Origin: Kingdonia uniflora
Lineage: Eukaryota > Streptophyta > Magnoliopsida > Ranunculales > Circaeasteraceae
Length of the DNA stretch: 64,000 bases
Assembly: GCA_014058105.1 (NCBI GenBank)
Contig: JACGCM010002435.1
Location: 2,542,001-2,606,000, forward strand
Reading direction: 5' to 3'
Shown: in pieces, positions 35,206 through 46,690 of the stretch
Position numbering within the stretch: the first letter of the stretch is position 1
Layout of the letters: each line of letters begins with the position of its first letter
Translations under genes and position numbers: made by a program
Notes under the pieces: generated by a model
Told to the model about the DNA's origin: nothing
Database searches by the model: none
What the model saw: only the letters and a program-made list of their open reading frames with translations

Positions 35206-37137
35206 ATTTTATTTATATATGTCTTGCAATTATTTCCTAATACTACCCGTGCTACACACGGATAAGAGCCCCTGCTACACAACTTATGATTAGCGCAATT
35301 TGAAGTCTACTATGGTTTATATCAAAAACATCACTAAGGTTCTAAGGCTAAGAATGATTTAGTAATTGCTTAAATTAAATTAGTTACTAATTTTTTGGAT
35401 TTGTAAGAAGAGATGCCTAGATCGATGAAAATAAGCAAATCCTCCCCGAACCCTCTACCAATCATGCTCACGGATATTACTTGATTGTGAATCGAAACTA
35501 ATTCCATTGAAAGAATAACTTTTGTTAAAATCTTGAACTAAAATCACATCACAACCTAGGTTCATGAAACAATAAAGCTAACGATATAAGGAGACGTTTA
35601 ATTACCAAATGTTTTCTATAAAAATGTACTTGGTTCTACCAGACTTCATGAATCATTCGCTTATCCCTTCCCCTTTTATGTAGTGAATTAGTTAAATCAA
35701 TAAAGAGAGATGGTTCAAGACTTACCTCAATTGTGTACTTCAAAATCCATATCCAGAATCCCCATTTAATATTTTAACGGAGGAAAAAGGAACCAATCAC
35801 CCAATAGACATGCAACCGATAAATCAAACCAATGACATGCACTCTTGCCATTTTTATTCAAATCCTCTCGACGTATTTACAAAATCAACAACTTTAGCCT
35901 ATAAATGAACAAAGATAAACTCGAGAACAATTTTGAACCAATTTTTATCAAAAGAAAAAAGAGAGTAGACCCGAACAATTTATCAGTTGTTTATGTAATT
36001 CTTAAACAATCCAATAAACATATTGGCGCAAGTGAGTATTGTAGTTGCCGATGACGAACAAAAAGAATCTATGACCATTCTACCGAAGCTATCTTAAATT
36101 GGCTATAAAATCAACCCGATGCCATTACGATTACAACAAATAGACAATAAATACAATTTTCTCAATATCCAAGCAAAAACTCAAAACATTTCTCAACCTA
36201 TATCGAATTATTGTTCGTAATTACTATTTACTATCCACATTGTTGTAAAAAATTAAAAATACCGCGAGAAAATATAAAATATGTATTAATTAAAGCAGTT
36301 GTGGGTTAGGATGATATTGGGGTTCTCCGTATGTGCAAAATCAGTAATAAAAAAATGGCCATGCATTTTGGACATAAAGTCAGGGAAAACAATATTTGCA
36401 AAATTGAGAGAATAAACTTTCTTTCAATCTTTGCAAAAGGCAAAGATTGGAAATCTATACTTTACCTTTTTAAAGTGCAATTTGTGCACGGTATTCTCCG
36501 TGAATTTGTGCCCACCAATATTCAAGTAAGATAAATAAATTTAGAGAATGAGATTTCTTTGAATCAAACCATTTGCATCCGAAATTGCATTGCATCACTT
36601 TGAATTTAAAATTTAAGGTTGCTCATGTATCAAACAAAACCGCCCTTAAATCAGAGAAAAGTACATTAAAAAGTGTGAAAACTTAATCATACACATGATT
36701 TCATACAAACATAAAACTTAATATGGCAATGGACATAAGAAAAGTATGGCCAAAATGATGGTAGCGTCTAGACTTCTAGATGCATCAACTGACCAACAGT
36801 TATAGTGTGAAACAACTCCATGGCGAGTGACCTATGTTTTGACAATTACTGAGATACATTTCATGGTTGGCTGTGATTCTGGACTGGCATGGCATCTAAA
36901 CATGTAACTGCTAGTTTGGCAATAAAGATTAGTTCTTGGCCAACTTGGAGAATAGGGTAGAGGCAAGAGGTGAACTGTGATTACATATAGACGAACTGTA
37001 ATTACATAGATGCCAATTTCCATTTGTGTGTGTAGAAAACACTCCCTATAGTCATTTAATAACATCACATAAAGCAAAGCAGTTACCATAAATTATTGTT
37101 AACAATCGAGCTTAACTAATAAGAGAGAAAAAATTAC

Positions 37138-37239
37138 TTGTCTACATTAAAATGTTCAACTCCAAGATCTTTGTCCCAGATAAAAATGTACTCATATGCA
37201 GCTACTACATCTGAATGAAGAAACCGCTTTGCATACCAC
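37138..37239 (-). pseudogene. Single isolated exon of a DUF707 gene
   Basis: This 102-bp segment encodes WYAKRFLHSDVVAAYEYIF, then WDKDLGVEHFNVD, a conserved part of the plant DUF707 family (uncharacterised, probably glycosyltransferase-like membrane proteins). It is bordered by a plausible acceptor (TTAG at 37240-37241) and donor (GTAATT at 37136-37137) and has no stop. I found no neighbouring exon of this family within several kb on either side. It therefore looks like a captured fragment. Confidence 0.65.
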
Positions 37240-37689
37240 CTAACAAAGATAAAAGAGATTGAGTCATAACCATTTGCACAATAAAGCTTACATGGATCTA
37301 CAATTGCATTCATAAGTTCTTAATATAGCAGAAAATAATATAGTTTGGCCGATATAGAAGTCTTCTACCTAGGTATAGCATATAAGTGAACGTGCCACTA
37401 TGCGAAATCATATAACTTTGTACCATTTTTTTTGCTTCTTTATGCTGATATGAATCGCTCGCTTTGACCACTCAAACTGATCCTATTCAGTTGTTCAACC
37501 ATCATAATGAAAAAGTAAAATTGCGAAATCCTCATAAAACTGCCAAGAAACATAAAAGTAGAAAAATTAGTATCTCAGACATATACAAATACAAATAAAG
37601 AGAAGAAAAAAAAGTAGTGATAGCATCATGAAAAAACCTTTTTAACTGTTGTATTTATGTTGTCCCTCTGATTAAAACATCGCAAAAAG

Positions 37690-38180
37690 TATCACGATCT
37701 GGAACCGGGCCACCTTCCCGAATCATCCTCAAAAACAAATGCAACACCCTTTGATAACCCCGTTGTCCCCTCGTTAACCCATGAATCATATAATTCCAAG
37801 AAGATACCCTCTTTTTGAGGCATATCTTCAAACACTCCAACCCCACACTCAAATTCAGCAAACCCAATATAAACATTAATGAGTTGATCACACAAAAGTG
37901 ATTCCTCATCAAACCCAGACTTCAAAATCCTTCCATGAAGCTCTTAACCTCTCCAAATGACCCACATCCCATAAGTAACCAAATGTAGGTGTTACAATTG
38001 GCTCGAACACCACGTTGTTCCATTACATGGAGAAAATCAAGATTACCCCTTTGTGCCCCTCCTTCATTAGAGCAGACAATGGATGTTGAGCTGTGAAAAC
38101 CAAGCAAAATTGAAGTAAAAAAATACAAAGAGAGAGACAATCGGCAGAATTGTAAAACGTAGAGAGACGGAGAGAGCATA
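37690..38180 (-). pseudogene. PPR gene, N-terminal fragment
   Basis: On the minus strand the pieces read MEQRGVRANCNTYIWLLMGC, then KSGFDEESLLCDQLINVYIG, FECGVGVFEDMPQKE and WNYMIHGLTRGQRGYQRVLH, ending with VPDRDTFCDVL. The pattern of two-helix repeats and the 'W(N)xMIxG' signature are those of a PPR protein. Frameshifts occur near 37922 and 37815. The final part (FLRMIREGGPVPDRDTF) overlaps the start of the fragments at 34.4-35.2 kb. All three therefore derive from one gene, broken and rearranged. Similarity breaks off at about 37690. Confidence 0.65.
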
Positions 38181-38495
38181 AGGTGAAATTGAAGCAACAA
38201 AACGCAGAAAGAGAGACAATCGATAGAATTGCAAAACTTAGAGAGAGAGAGGTTTTGAGTTTTTTGTTTTTTGTTTTTTGAGAAGAAGTGTAGTTTACAC
38301 TCGAGGGAGGAGAAGAAAAGTTTTGACTCGGGTTTTTTTTTTTAGACTTTAGTTTTAAAACTTAAACTTCCAAAATTGCCCTTCCTTGTGCGTTCCTTGA
38401 GGCGTCAACAGCACATCGTAGCCCCTATTTATTTCTAGACATAAGGACAGACTTGTCCAAAGTGGCAAAAACACCGCCATGTTTTAATAGAGAGA

Positions 38496-38980
38496 TGGTT
38501 ACCAATTGTATTAGTTGGTATCCTCTAGATTTCAGCAAATGAATTACCAATTGTATTAGATGGTTTGTGCTAATGTTAGTTCAGGTTGATTCGTTTTCTT
38601 ATTTGGAACAAATCAGTAATCAATGTTCTTAACCATGTCACAAAGGTTGTATCTTCTTTTAGATATATATGATGTTCTTGATCAACATGCTTTACCATGT
38701 CACATTTTTAATATTCAATTTTTGTTCACGGATGGTTATTTGAATCTCCGTGTTGAAATAGTGACCAGTTTTGGATCTTAAATTTTGTCAATAGTGTGGA
38801 CGCTGCAAACTTGGAGTCGTTGCTCTCTGAGGAAACTCTCAAGTTAGCTTCCTCACGTTAAATTTATCTTTCTTTCATGAAGAAATACTTGATCACGCTT
38901 AATCGAATTTATAACCATGTTCATACTATATAAACACCATAAAAAGAATTAATTAAATCGTATACGTATACTTAAACAAA
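38496..38980. other. Spacer without recognised features
   Basis: This is AT-rich sequence with a short repeated phrase ACCAATTGTATTAG (about 38510 and 38542). No gene, RNA or repeat family is recognised. It directly follows, on the minus strand, the stop codon of the exostosin fragment. Confidence 0.5.
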
Positions 38981-39087
38981 CTAAGCATTTGATTCCAGTT
39001 GAGTCACACGATCAAGCAAATTGTTCATTGATATAGAGAAAGCGTCCTGAAACTTATGAAACTCTGAATTCAAATCACCATAAACTA

Positions 39088-39103
39088 ACCCCAGTAAGAG
39101 TTC
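39088..39103. repeat. 16-bp target duplication, left copy
   Basis: ACCCCAGTAAGAGTTC here is identical to 41850-41865. On the minus strand it encodes part of YELLLG of the exostosin gene. It directly abuts the A-rich tail of the kinesin retrocopy. Confidence 0.92.
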
Positions 39104-41849
39104 TTTTCTTTTTCTTTCGTAAGGGACAACACTAACACAATTTATTTGCTCATCCTTCTATAGCTACAATAATTTACATTTTTCAATCATTCTGTTTACA
39201 TTAGAACTTGAAAGTTTGTATTCCACACCAGCGTCTTTTTTGCTAGGTTGCGGATATATCTTCACATGAGGACTCCAATGATATACGACTAAGTTGATAT
39301 GAAATCTTGGGCATTATCGTCATTTTGAGCTAAGTGACAAATTGCGAGCTCAATATGACGTCTGGTTGAAGACAAAGTAACAATAGAGTATAGAGTATAG
39401 AGTTAGTAATCAACCACGAAAGTGCACCATCCTCCATAAGAAGTAAACGCCCACTTCTATAGCCTTGAACTGTTGCCCGAGATTCACATTTTGCAAAATT
39501 TGCTAACCCTCTAGCAACCTGAGCTATGACATCACTATTTCCATATTGAGCCATTCCCAAGAGTGCCTTGATGCCGTCATCTTCTATCAGCATCTCATGC
39601 AACTTCTGATTTCCACATAAATTTGCAATTGCTCTAGCCACCATCCGAAGGGTTTGAGGATAATTTGATTTGGACGCTACATTTGCTAATAATTGAGCTC
39701 CTCCTTTGCTCATTATTAAGACTTGATTCATATCACTCATTGCCAAGTTAGCAATAGCCCCTAAAGCAACTCGATGAATTGTAGTATTCTGGGATGATTC
39801 CAAAAGCATGAGAAGGGCATCTATACCCCCTTCTTCGACGATCTTCCCCTGATTTAAGTCTTTAGCAGCAAGGTTGGCTACCATCTTTAGAGCATGTATT
39901 TGCACTTCCAAGTCTTCAGATCGCAACATAGCGACGACCTTTTGAGGGCAAACTTCCTCAAATATCTTTGCAATGGTGGCTCTTTGACCAGATACTGACT
40001 CCCTCGCTTGGTGATGCTTAAGTAAATTTGTTGGGGTTGACAATTCTGAAGGTACTCTACTATCATTCTCAGATGCACGCCTTTTCAACTTGGCACACTC
40101 ATCTTCAAGATACTTTCTTTGCTTCTCTTCCACTAAACTTTTTTCCTTCACCGTGCAAAGTTCTTCATTTAGTATTGTCTTTTTTGATAATAACTTCTCA
40201 TATTCTGTTTTCAATGATTCATATGCATTTACTGTCTTCTCATGAAGCTGACACATTTTCTTTAGCTTCATCGCTAGTTCATCAATATCGTTTTGTACGT
40301 GAACCTGAATTAACATCTGATGATCAATTAAAGTTTACTTGGCTACAACCAACTATTCATGTGCACTTCTGGACCGAGCACGCTCATCTTCAAGTTGTTC
40401 AATAATCTCTGTTATTTTCTTCTCATACATATGAGTAGTGTCCGACTATTTTCCTTTTCTAATAACTCAGAGCTTGCACATAGCAAAGGAGTTTTGGTAC
40501 TCAATTATCTTCTTTTCCATCACTTCCTTATCATCGTCTCTCAACTTCTATTGCCTCTCTATTTCTGCAGTAAGAAAGTCAACACGATTCTCAAGTTTCC
40601 GACATAGACTTTCGTAGTCAAATTCTTCCTTGAGCTTCAACATGTTCATTCTTTTCATTGCTCGTTGCCCAAACATTATAGTGCTTGCAGTTTATGAATG
40701 GTGTCTTGCAGATGGCCCAATTGTTACTATGAGTGAAGTCCTTGCAGTACCTCCAAATGAATCACAAAGCAATCTGGTGAGCTTAGAATCTCTTGTAAGT
40801 ATATGTGGGTTGTTCTCAGCTAAAGCATTTATACACTTTCCAAGGGAAGTGAGAGAAAGGTTTATAAATTCAGCCTCTTCAAGCATGTGACCTTCGCTGC
40901 CAGATTTGTCGATTCTTTCAGATCCTGCAAGATCCACAATCAACAGCTTGCTTTTACGCAGAGTAGGTACTTCAACATTGACTTGCAAATCATTTGTTGT
41001 GTCACTTTCCATAGTAGAGACCTCATTATCTACTTTCCCATGCGTCAATTTCCTCACGTTAATCATAAGAATCGCATGACTACGTGAAGATTTAGTATTC
41101 ATCTTTGTATTTGCAGCATGGCGGTTTGCCTCGCCAATTTGCAAAAGTTGTAGAAAGTGATCAAGGTCTCTAACTTTAACTACTTCGGCACCAGGCAATA
41201 AAACTTCACCCGTCTTTGAGTCCTCAACAATAGGGATGTTGTTATTTTCAGGCACCAGAAGATCTTGTATATACTCCAAATACAGCTGCAAGTAAGAGAA
41301 TTCCACTGTATTGAAAGTAGAAGACGTGTTTTTAAGTATATCCTCCATGGCTCTAACCATCATGCTACGTTGAGATATGTCGTCTTTACCCAGTTGGCCT
41401 ACTGTATATGTTTTACCAGTACCTGTTTGACCATAAGCCATCACGGTTCCGCTATACCCATTTAATACACCCTCCACCATAGGTTTTGCTACTCCGTCAT
41501 ACACACGTCTTTGAGAAGCATTTTCAGTGAACACTTCATCAAACTTAAAAGATTCAGAGTTCCAGTTATTATTCCACAACTTTAACCTCTTCAACTCTGG
41601 CTGTAGTTTGACAGAGTCAGCAAAATCAGCGTCAAACTGGAGATCGTCAGTATTCCTTGGACGAAGTCTGATAGAAACTCTTACTCTTGAGGGCTCAGCG
41701 AATGGTGTTAAATTAGCATAAGAACTTATGTTCATGATATGGGCAATCAGAAAAGAAAAGAAAAAATTTCATTTATGATTTCGCTGCACCATGAAGCTCC
41801 CTCATTCATCAGACCAAGTACATTACATTACAGTACGACCAAAGTCCTT
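39104..41849 (-). pseudogene. Processed pseudogene of an armadillo-repeat kinesin (ARK / KIN-U type)
   Basis: The parent family is a plant kinesin with an N-terminal motor and C-terminal armadillo repeats that acts on growing microtubules. From ATG 41735 an uninterrupted 347-codon motor is read: P-loop GQTGTGKT at residues 102-109, NxxSSRSH near 216-220 and DLAGSE at 268-273. A TAA then stops it after SARHHS, but sequence continues in frame (TIMFGQRAMKRMN). A coiled coil and armadillo repeats follow (39330-40316), then a frameshift at a TATACTC duplication near 39400. The C-terminal pieces TRRHIELAICHLAQND and NLAKKTL are still readable to about 39200. No introns remain, while ARK genes are intron-rich. 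The 3' end has AAATAAA and an A-rich tail (complement of TTTTCTTTTTCTTTCG, 39104-39119). A 16-bp target duplication flanks it. Confidence 0.93.
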
Positions 41850-41865
41850 ACCCCAGTAAGAGTTC
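41850..41865. repeat. 16-bp target duplication, right copy
   Basis: ACCCCAGTAAGAGTTC is identical to 39088-39103. It marks the 5' side of the retrocopy, which begins with about 114 bp of leader before its ATG at 41735. Confidence 0.92.
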
Positions 41866-42219
41866 ATAAGCGATGTATCTTCTCATATAATCTCTCTCCT
41901 TCATAGAAACCTTCATCAGCCTCTCCACAACATTCACCTTCATCTCCCTCACATTCACATCTTCTTTATCTATAAACACGGAATACCATTCGTGGTCCTC
42001 CGATAAGTGTCATGGGTATTGGTAGAAAGCTGTGAATGGGTCAAAAAGCACGGGAATACAACCCGATATAAGAGAGTCGAATAATGATTTCCTCATCGGA
42101 CTATCCCCAGGGGATTGCAAGCAAAACTCTGATTCCATGAATAATTGGATAACCGTTTCTGGCTCATTACCATCCACAGCTTCAAAGCCACCACTCCCAA
42201 GTTCAACAACTGAGGTCAA

Positions 42220-42862
42220 TTAGCCTTTACCCTTACATAGATACTCTTTATAACCCTAATTAACATCAACCCACTTACAGAAACATAAGTACAACGCATT
42301 GATAAAAGCCCTGGATTCCATTTTTTACTCCCTAACTACCTCCTCACAATCATAGCTGGTTCAATCCAAAATTATTTACTAACTCCAAGTAAATTACAAA
42401 GAAAAAGGCTTTATGTCATCACTAATGAAGATTGGGTGTTAATACTTCAATGAGGAAAAAGTAAAACCAAACCTGATACAAATTATATATGTTTATATAA
42501 CCTTAAAATTCACAATTTAAACCATATGAAACAAGTTGAACTTAATAATCGATAAAAATATGCAAGATCATGATTGTTCAAGGGGAAAATTTGAGAGGAT
42601 CGTTGGTTGGGGGCCAAATTGAGAGAGAGTATAGTAAGAAAACATGATTTTTAGGGGAGGGATTCAAAGGGTTAGAAGCAGATAAGGGTTATGAGATAGA
42701 GATGAGGATTTTACTTTCAGAAGTATCCATAATTCTAATGGCGCAGGGAAAGAGAGACGAATGACGTAAGGAAAGTTTTTTTTATTCGTCCAAAGGTATT
42801 TTTGTAACCTCCAGGGACGACATAAAATGACTTCATTGGATTAGACGACGGCTAAACAGCTC
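42220..42862. other. Spacer left of the Harbinger-like unit
   Basis: AT-rich sequence with no recognised gene. The upstream exons expected for the exostosin gene are not found here. Confidence 0.5.
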
Positions 42863-43045
42863 TAAGAGCAAACGCGGTAGGGTAGGGTGTGGGTTTGAGT
42901 TGGGTTTTGCAAACCCACAGTCAAACTTACACTTTGAGCCTCCCAAGCACCGCCAAACTCAATTATTTCTCTCATCACTCCCTGACTATTTTTTCTTCCC
43001 CAAAACCAATTGCAGAGCAGAGAAGAATCTCTACGCTCTCCCCAA

Positions 43046-44521
43046 ATGGCGAACTCCGGCACCAGTAGTAATAATTTTACATCATCGACCCCATCCTCTC
43101 ATAACTCACCTTCAACACCATTCGCTCAACACCCATCATCACAATTCACTTCATACCTCTACCAAAACTTATCGCAATTTCAACCTCAATTCCAATCACA
43201 AACCCCACATCCGTTTACCATGTCCCAAGGTGATCCCAGTTATGGACAATATCAAAGTCCATTTATACTCTTTCAACCGCAACCTTAGGCGTTTAGCCGG
43301 TACTATCAATTCTATCCGCTCATTCAACCTCAAGGTTTTTAACCTCCAAATTACTTTCAAAACTACCTATTCCATGGTGAATCTTCTCAGCACAGTCAAA
43401 GTAACGTAAATGCGTCAATACCTGTTGAAGCTGCGATAGCGCCCCAGAAAGAAAAAGGAAAAGGAAGAAAGAAACGAACACCCGCAAAACAAAGACAAAG
43501 CGTGCAAGTACTAGAAGATGCTGAGTTTTTGGACGAGACGGATGATGGTGGAATGCATTGGACGAAAGCGGACTTTACATGTCTCGCAAGGGCGTGGGTA
43601 GTAGTTTCTATTCAGACTACGGGCCGCACAAAGGGTTTTACTTTCTATCAAAAGATCAACATTGCCTTTAACAAAGACTCGGAGTGCCTTACACGACGAT
43701 CAAGTGGGTCGACCAAATCTCAGTGGTATACTCTTAATGTACAATGTGTGGCGTACAAGGAGATAGTTGCTCAACAACGATTTAGGAATAGCAGCGGGAA
43801 AATGGAAGAAGATTGGGTATGTTCTGATTTCTTTTAACTCAATTTTATTTATTTATCGCGGATATACACGTTATTTATTTGTATTTGGTAATTTTGCGAA
43901 TTGTAGAAAAATGATGCACATAAGATTTATCAAGGCTTGAATGACGATAATGACTTCAAACACCGTGAAGTGTATAAGATTTTGGCTCGAGAACCGCGAT
44001 GGGCCAACCTATGGGATGATGGGTTGAACCATGCGGAGAATATACCAAGAAATGTAGCTAGGAGAACATCGGACAATTCTTCTCCGAGAAACTCGGTCGG
44101 ATCAAACAATCTATCTGATGACCTCGACGGCCCACCTACACCTCAATCTATGGGTCCAAATTCTGACTTAGATGGTTCGTTGTATGAGGGTGGAAGCAGG
44201 CCCATCGGCCAAAAACTCTATAGAAAGAACCTTACAATACAAAAGGTATTGGATAGTATTGCTACATCTGGTAGCGGTATCCAAACAATGCTGGATGAAC
44301 TACGGTTAGAGAAGAGAAAAACGAAAAAAGAAAAGGAAAGAAGAAGAGCAGAAGCAATGTAACATTGGTAAGCCAAAATGGATTTTGAGCAAGCAAAGGA
44401 AGATCGCAAAATCATAGAGAAAGGCATGTATACTCTTTCTAGACATCAATTGCAATACTATATGCAAAGGCAAGCTGAGGTCATGGAATGTCTGGCCAAG
44501 AGGGGCGGACCAGGTACTTGA
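43046..44521 (+). pseudogene. PIF/Harbinger ORF1 (Myb/NAM-associated type), degraded
   Basis: ORF1 proteins bind DNA and bring the transposase to the element. From ATG 43046 (MANSGTSSNNFTSSTPSSHN) a Ser/Gln/Pro-rich N-terminus runs through two stops (TAG after FQPQP, TAA after PQGF). A basic stretch (KGKGRKKRTPAKQ) and the trihelix-like domain follow: HWTKADFTCLARAWVVVS, FYQKINIAFN, KSQWYTLN and NVQCVAYKEI. An intron (GT at 43817, AG at 43906) leads to KNDAHKIYQGLND ... FKHREVYKILAREPRW, the NAM-associated part. A Lys/Arg/Glu-rich tail is interrupted by stops near 44361 and ends at TGA 44519. Confidence 0.8.
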
Positions 44522-45899
44522 AGTGGTGATGAAATGTAATTTAACTTTGTTGTATATATATATTTTCTTTCCAAGAATGTAGTTTACCTTCCAATAATAT
44601 TATCGTTTGAATAATGTACTTTGATATTGAAGAATGCAATCTTGTTTTCGAAATGTTTATTGCCGATAATATTGCGTTAAGAAAAATACAAAATTAATGC
44701 AATATCAAAAACATGTTTAATAAACTTGTACGACTAAGAAGTATTAAATTACATCAAGAACACGCAGATAAAACAAGAAATAGAGTACTAAGTTTGAAGA
44801 TTTCCCTTCATGGCCCGCAAATGCACGATTAGATCATCCTTTAGATTAAAGTGTAGTTCTCGACTTCGAATGCGGTTCATTTTCGATATAAAAGAATTTA
44901 TTATTCCGTGTTCGCGTATAATATCAAACCATTCGCCTTTGATAACTTAGGGCTCGGCCGGATTGTAGTCTAAGTATGATGGGAATGTACCTCGTTTCTC
45001 TTTGACGATCATATTGTGCATTATCACGCACGCCTTCATGACATTGCTCAAAATCTCAGGTTCCCACAATTTAACCGGATTTTTTACAACATTGAATCGA
45101 GATTGTAAAACCCCAAACGCCCGTTTTACATCTTTCCGGTAACTTTCTTGTTGTTGAGCAAATAATTTTTGTTTCATTGTAACCGGATTGGAAATTGTAA
45201 TGTGTTGTATTATAGTTATTTATTTTATTCGCTAATATTTCATTTCCGTAATATTCTTATTCCTTATCTCATCGGCATTTATTCCTTCACGTTAAGTTTC
45301 GCATTCATATTCTGCATTTACTCTTTCATCCATTAATCATCCATTATTCATCCATTTGCATCCATTTATTCCTTTCGGTATTTTAGTATAAGATTCATTT
45401 TTGTGGTTTTGGCGGTTCGGTGGTCTTTCGGAGGAGGTGACATTGTGGCCTTGAGAACCCCTAGATGGGTTGGTGATGATGTTTAATTGTTGTGTTTGTG
45501 GTTTGGTGTGGTTCCGGTGAGCCGTTGGATTGGGCGGTAGGTTTCTGGGGTTTTTCTCGGCAAAAATTTCTTTTTTGGAATTCTGGTGGTTTTAGGCGTT
45601 ACGGCGGTGTTATGATTTGTGGGAACCCCTAGATGGGTTGGTATTGATATTTGTATGTTGTGTGTGTGGTTTGGGGTGGATCCGGTAAGTTTCCAGACTT
45701 TTTCAAGGAAAAGATTCCTTTTTGGGGGCCTAGGTGTTTTGGTGGCCGTGAAGCGGTGGAGGTGGTGTTTGTACCTTGAGAAATCCTTGTTAGGCCTATA
45801 GGAGTGTTTGTGTGGTAGTGGTGGTGGTCCGTGGTGTTTCTGGGGTGTCCGGGGTAGTCTGGGGAATCCCCAGGGTCTTTTTTTGGTGCAGGAGCAGTT

Positions 45900-46012
45900 C
45901 TGTTCGAACATGACCTTTTCTGTTCGAACAGACCCCTTTCTGTTCAAGCAGAACTTGTCTCTGTTCGAATAGACTTGAATCTATTCGAACAGGATCAATT
46001 CCTGTTTGAACA
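45900..46012. repeat. Six phased copies of the palindrome CTGTTCGAACAG
   Basis: CTGTTCGAACA-type 11-mers start at 45900, 45920, 45940, 45961, 45981 and 46002, spaced 20, 20, 21, 20 and 21 bp. The full 12-mer CTGTTCGAACAG is its own reverse complement and is exact at 45920; the others differ by one to three bases. Spacing near two helical turns would place all copies on one face of DNA. Confidence 0.85.
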
Positions 46013-46013
46013 G

Positions 46014-46690
46014 AGGCGCGTCTGCAACTCTAGCTCTAACTACTTTCCACCTTACCTATTTTTGCTTCCAAACTACCGGCTACCTTTCCTTGTACGCAAG
46101 TGATTTCCTTTTTCCCCCGGCGCACAGCTGCCTTAAGAAGCTTTTGAAGATAGCCAGGCTGAAGCAGCCTACATGCAAGGAGAGAACTTATTCGATCGGA
46201 AGGAAGGAGCCATGTTAGCGCAGCTAGGAAGAAGTAGAAAGCGTATAAGGGAATAAAGAAAATAAGAAGAGAAAGAAAGGAAATAACGAGCAGTTGTTTA
46301 GCGGCCTATACCCAGAAAAAAAATGCACCCTAAACTACCACTAGAAGGGCTCCGAGCCTCTCCCCTTTTAAAAGAGACGGTGGATAAGAAGGATCCTAGG
46401 GAGCGTTGGCTTTGGTCTTGGGTTTCACCGTACGCAAGTTTCTATAGCGCTATAGGATGTAGGATCCTTGCTGACGTCATATGCTAAAAAGGGGTGGAGG
46501 CGTGTAGCTAAGCCTTTGAACTGCCCACTAAAAAAAAAAACGAAGAAAGAAAAGGAAGGAATAGGCTACGCTTCACCAGAACTTCCTAAAAAAACAACCA
46601 GAACTCCCTAAAAAAACAACCGGAACATAGACTCTAGACCTACCCTTCGAACAATAGTGAGAGCCAAAACGCACCGGTACTTCCTAAAAA
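46014..46690. other. Second organelle-like segment
   Basis: This stretch shares the style of the 11.6-16.1 kb insert. It contains GTACGCAAGT at 46092-46101 and 46430-46439, words such as CTAAACTAC, and GGATCC-rich blocks, plus a short repeated phrase (ACTTCCTAAAAAAACAAC near 46577 and 46680). No gene is recognised. Its edges inside the LTR-type insertion are uncertain. Confidence 0.45.

Larger units (their letters stand above)
35237..38495 (-). mobile_element. Possible Helitron carrying gene fragments
   Basis: On the minus strand a candidate 5' end TCTCTCTATTAAAACATGGC starts at 38495, after an A. A candidate 3' end lies at 35237: a hairpin CCGTGTGTAGCACGGG, then TAGTATTAG. Helitrons begin with TC, end near a short hairpin with CTRR and insert between A and T. 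Here the last four bases are TTAG rather than CTRR and the next base is G rather than T, so the call is weak. The interval contains a PPR gene piece and one DUF707 exon, both on the minus strand, which fits Helitron-style gene capture. The rest (35.24-37.1 kb) is AT-rich with nothing recognised. Confidence 0.35.
38981..42219 (-). pseudogene. MUR3-like exostosin glycosyltransferase, C-terminal fragment split by a retrocopy
   Basis: This family (GT47; MUR3/KATAMARI1-type galactosyltransferases) adds galactose to xyloglucan in the Golgi. The upstream half (41850-42219) reads ESEFCLQSPGDSPMRKSLFD, SLISGCIPVLFDPFTAFYQY, then a TGA where Trp is expected, and YSVFIDKEDV to MRRYIAYELLLG. The downstream half (38981-39103) reads LVYGDLNSEFHKFQDAFSIS and LLDRVTQLESNA-stop. 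Reading joins seamlessly if 39104-41849 and one 16-bp repeat are removed. The 5' part of the gene is absent before 42219, so the gene was truncated as well as interrupted. Confidence 0.85.

Noticed and set aside
36832..37089. Minus-strand frame next to the DUF707 exon as a further DUF707 exon
   Set aside because: Its translation does not resemble the next conserved part of DUF707.
39104..41849. Kinesin as a functional intronless gene
   Set aside because: A TAA after residue 347, a frameshift near 39400 and further stops in the stalk and C-terminus rule out a full protein. A truncated motor-only product remains possible but unsupported.
45483..45947. 154-codon minus-strand open frame inside the LTR-type insertion
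   Set aside because: Low-complexity Pro/His/Thr composition from repeated GGTGGT/GGTTTGG DNA; not a recognised protein.
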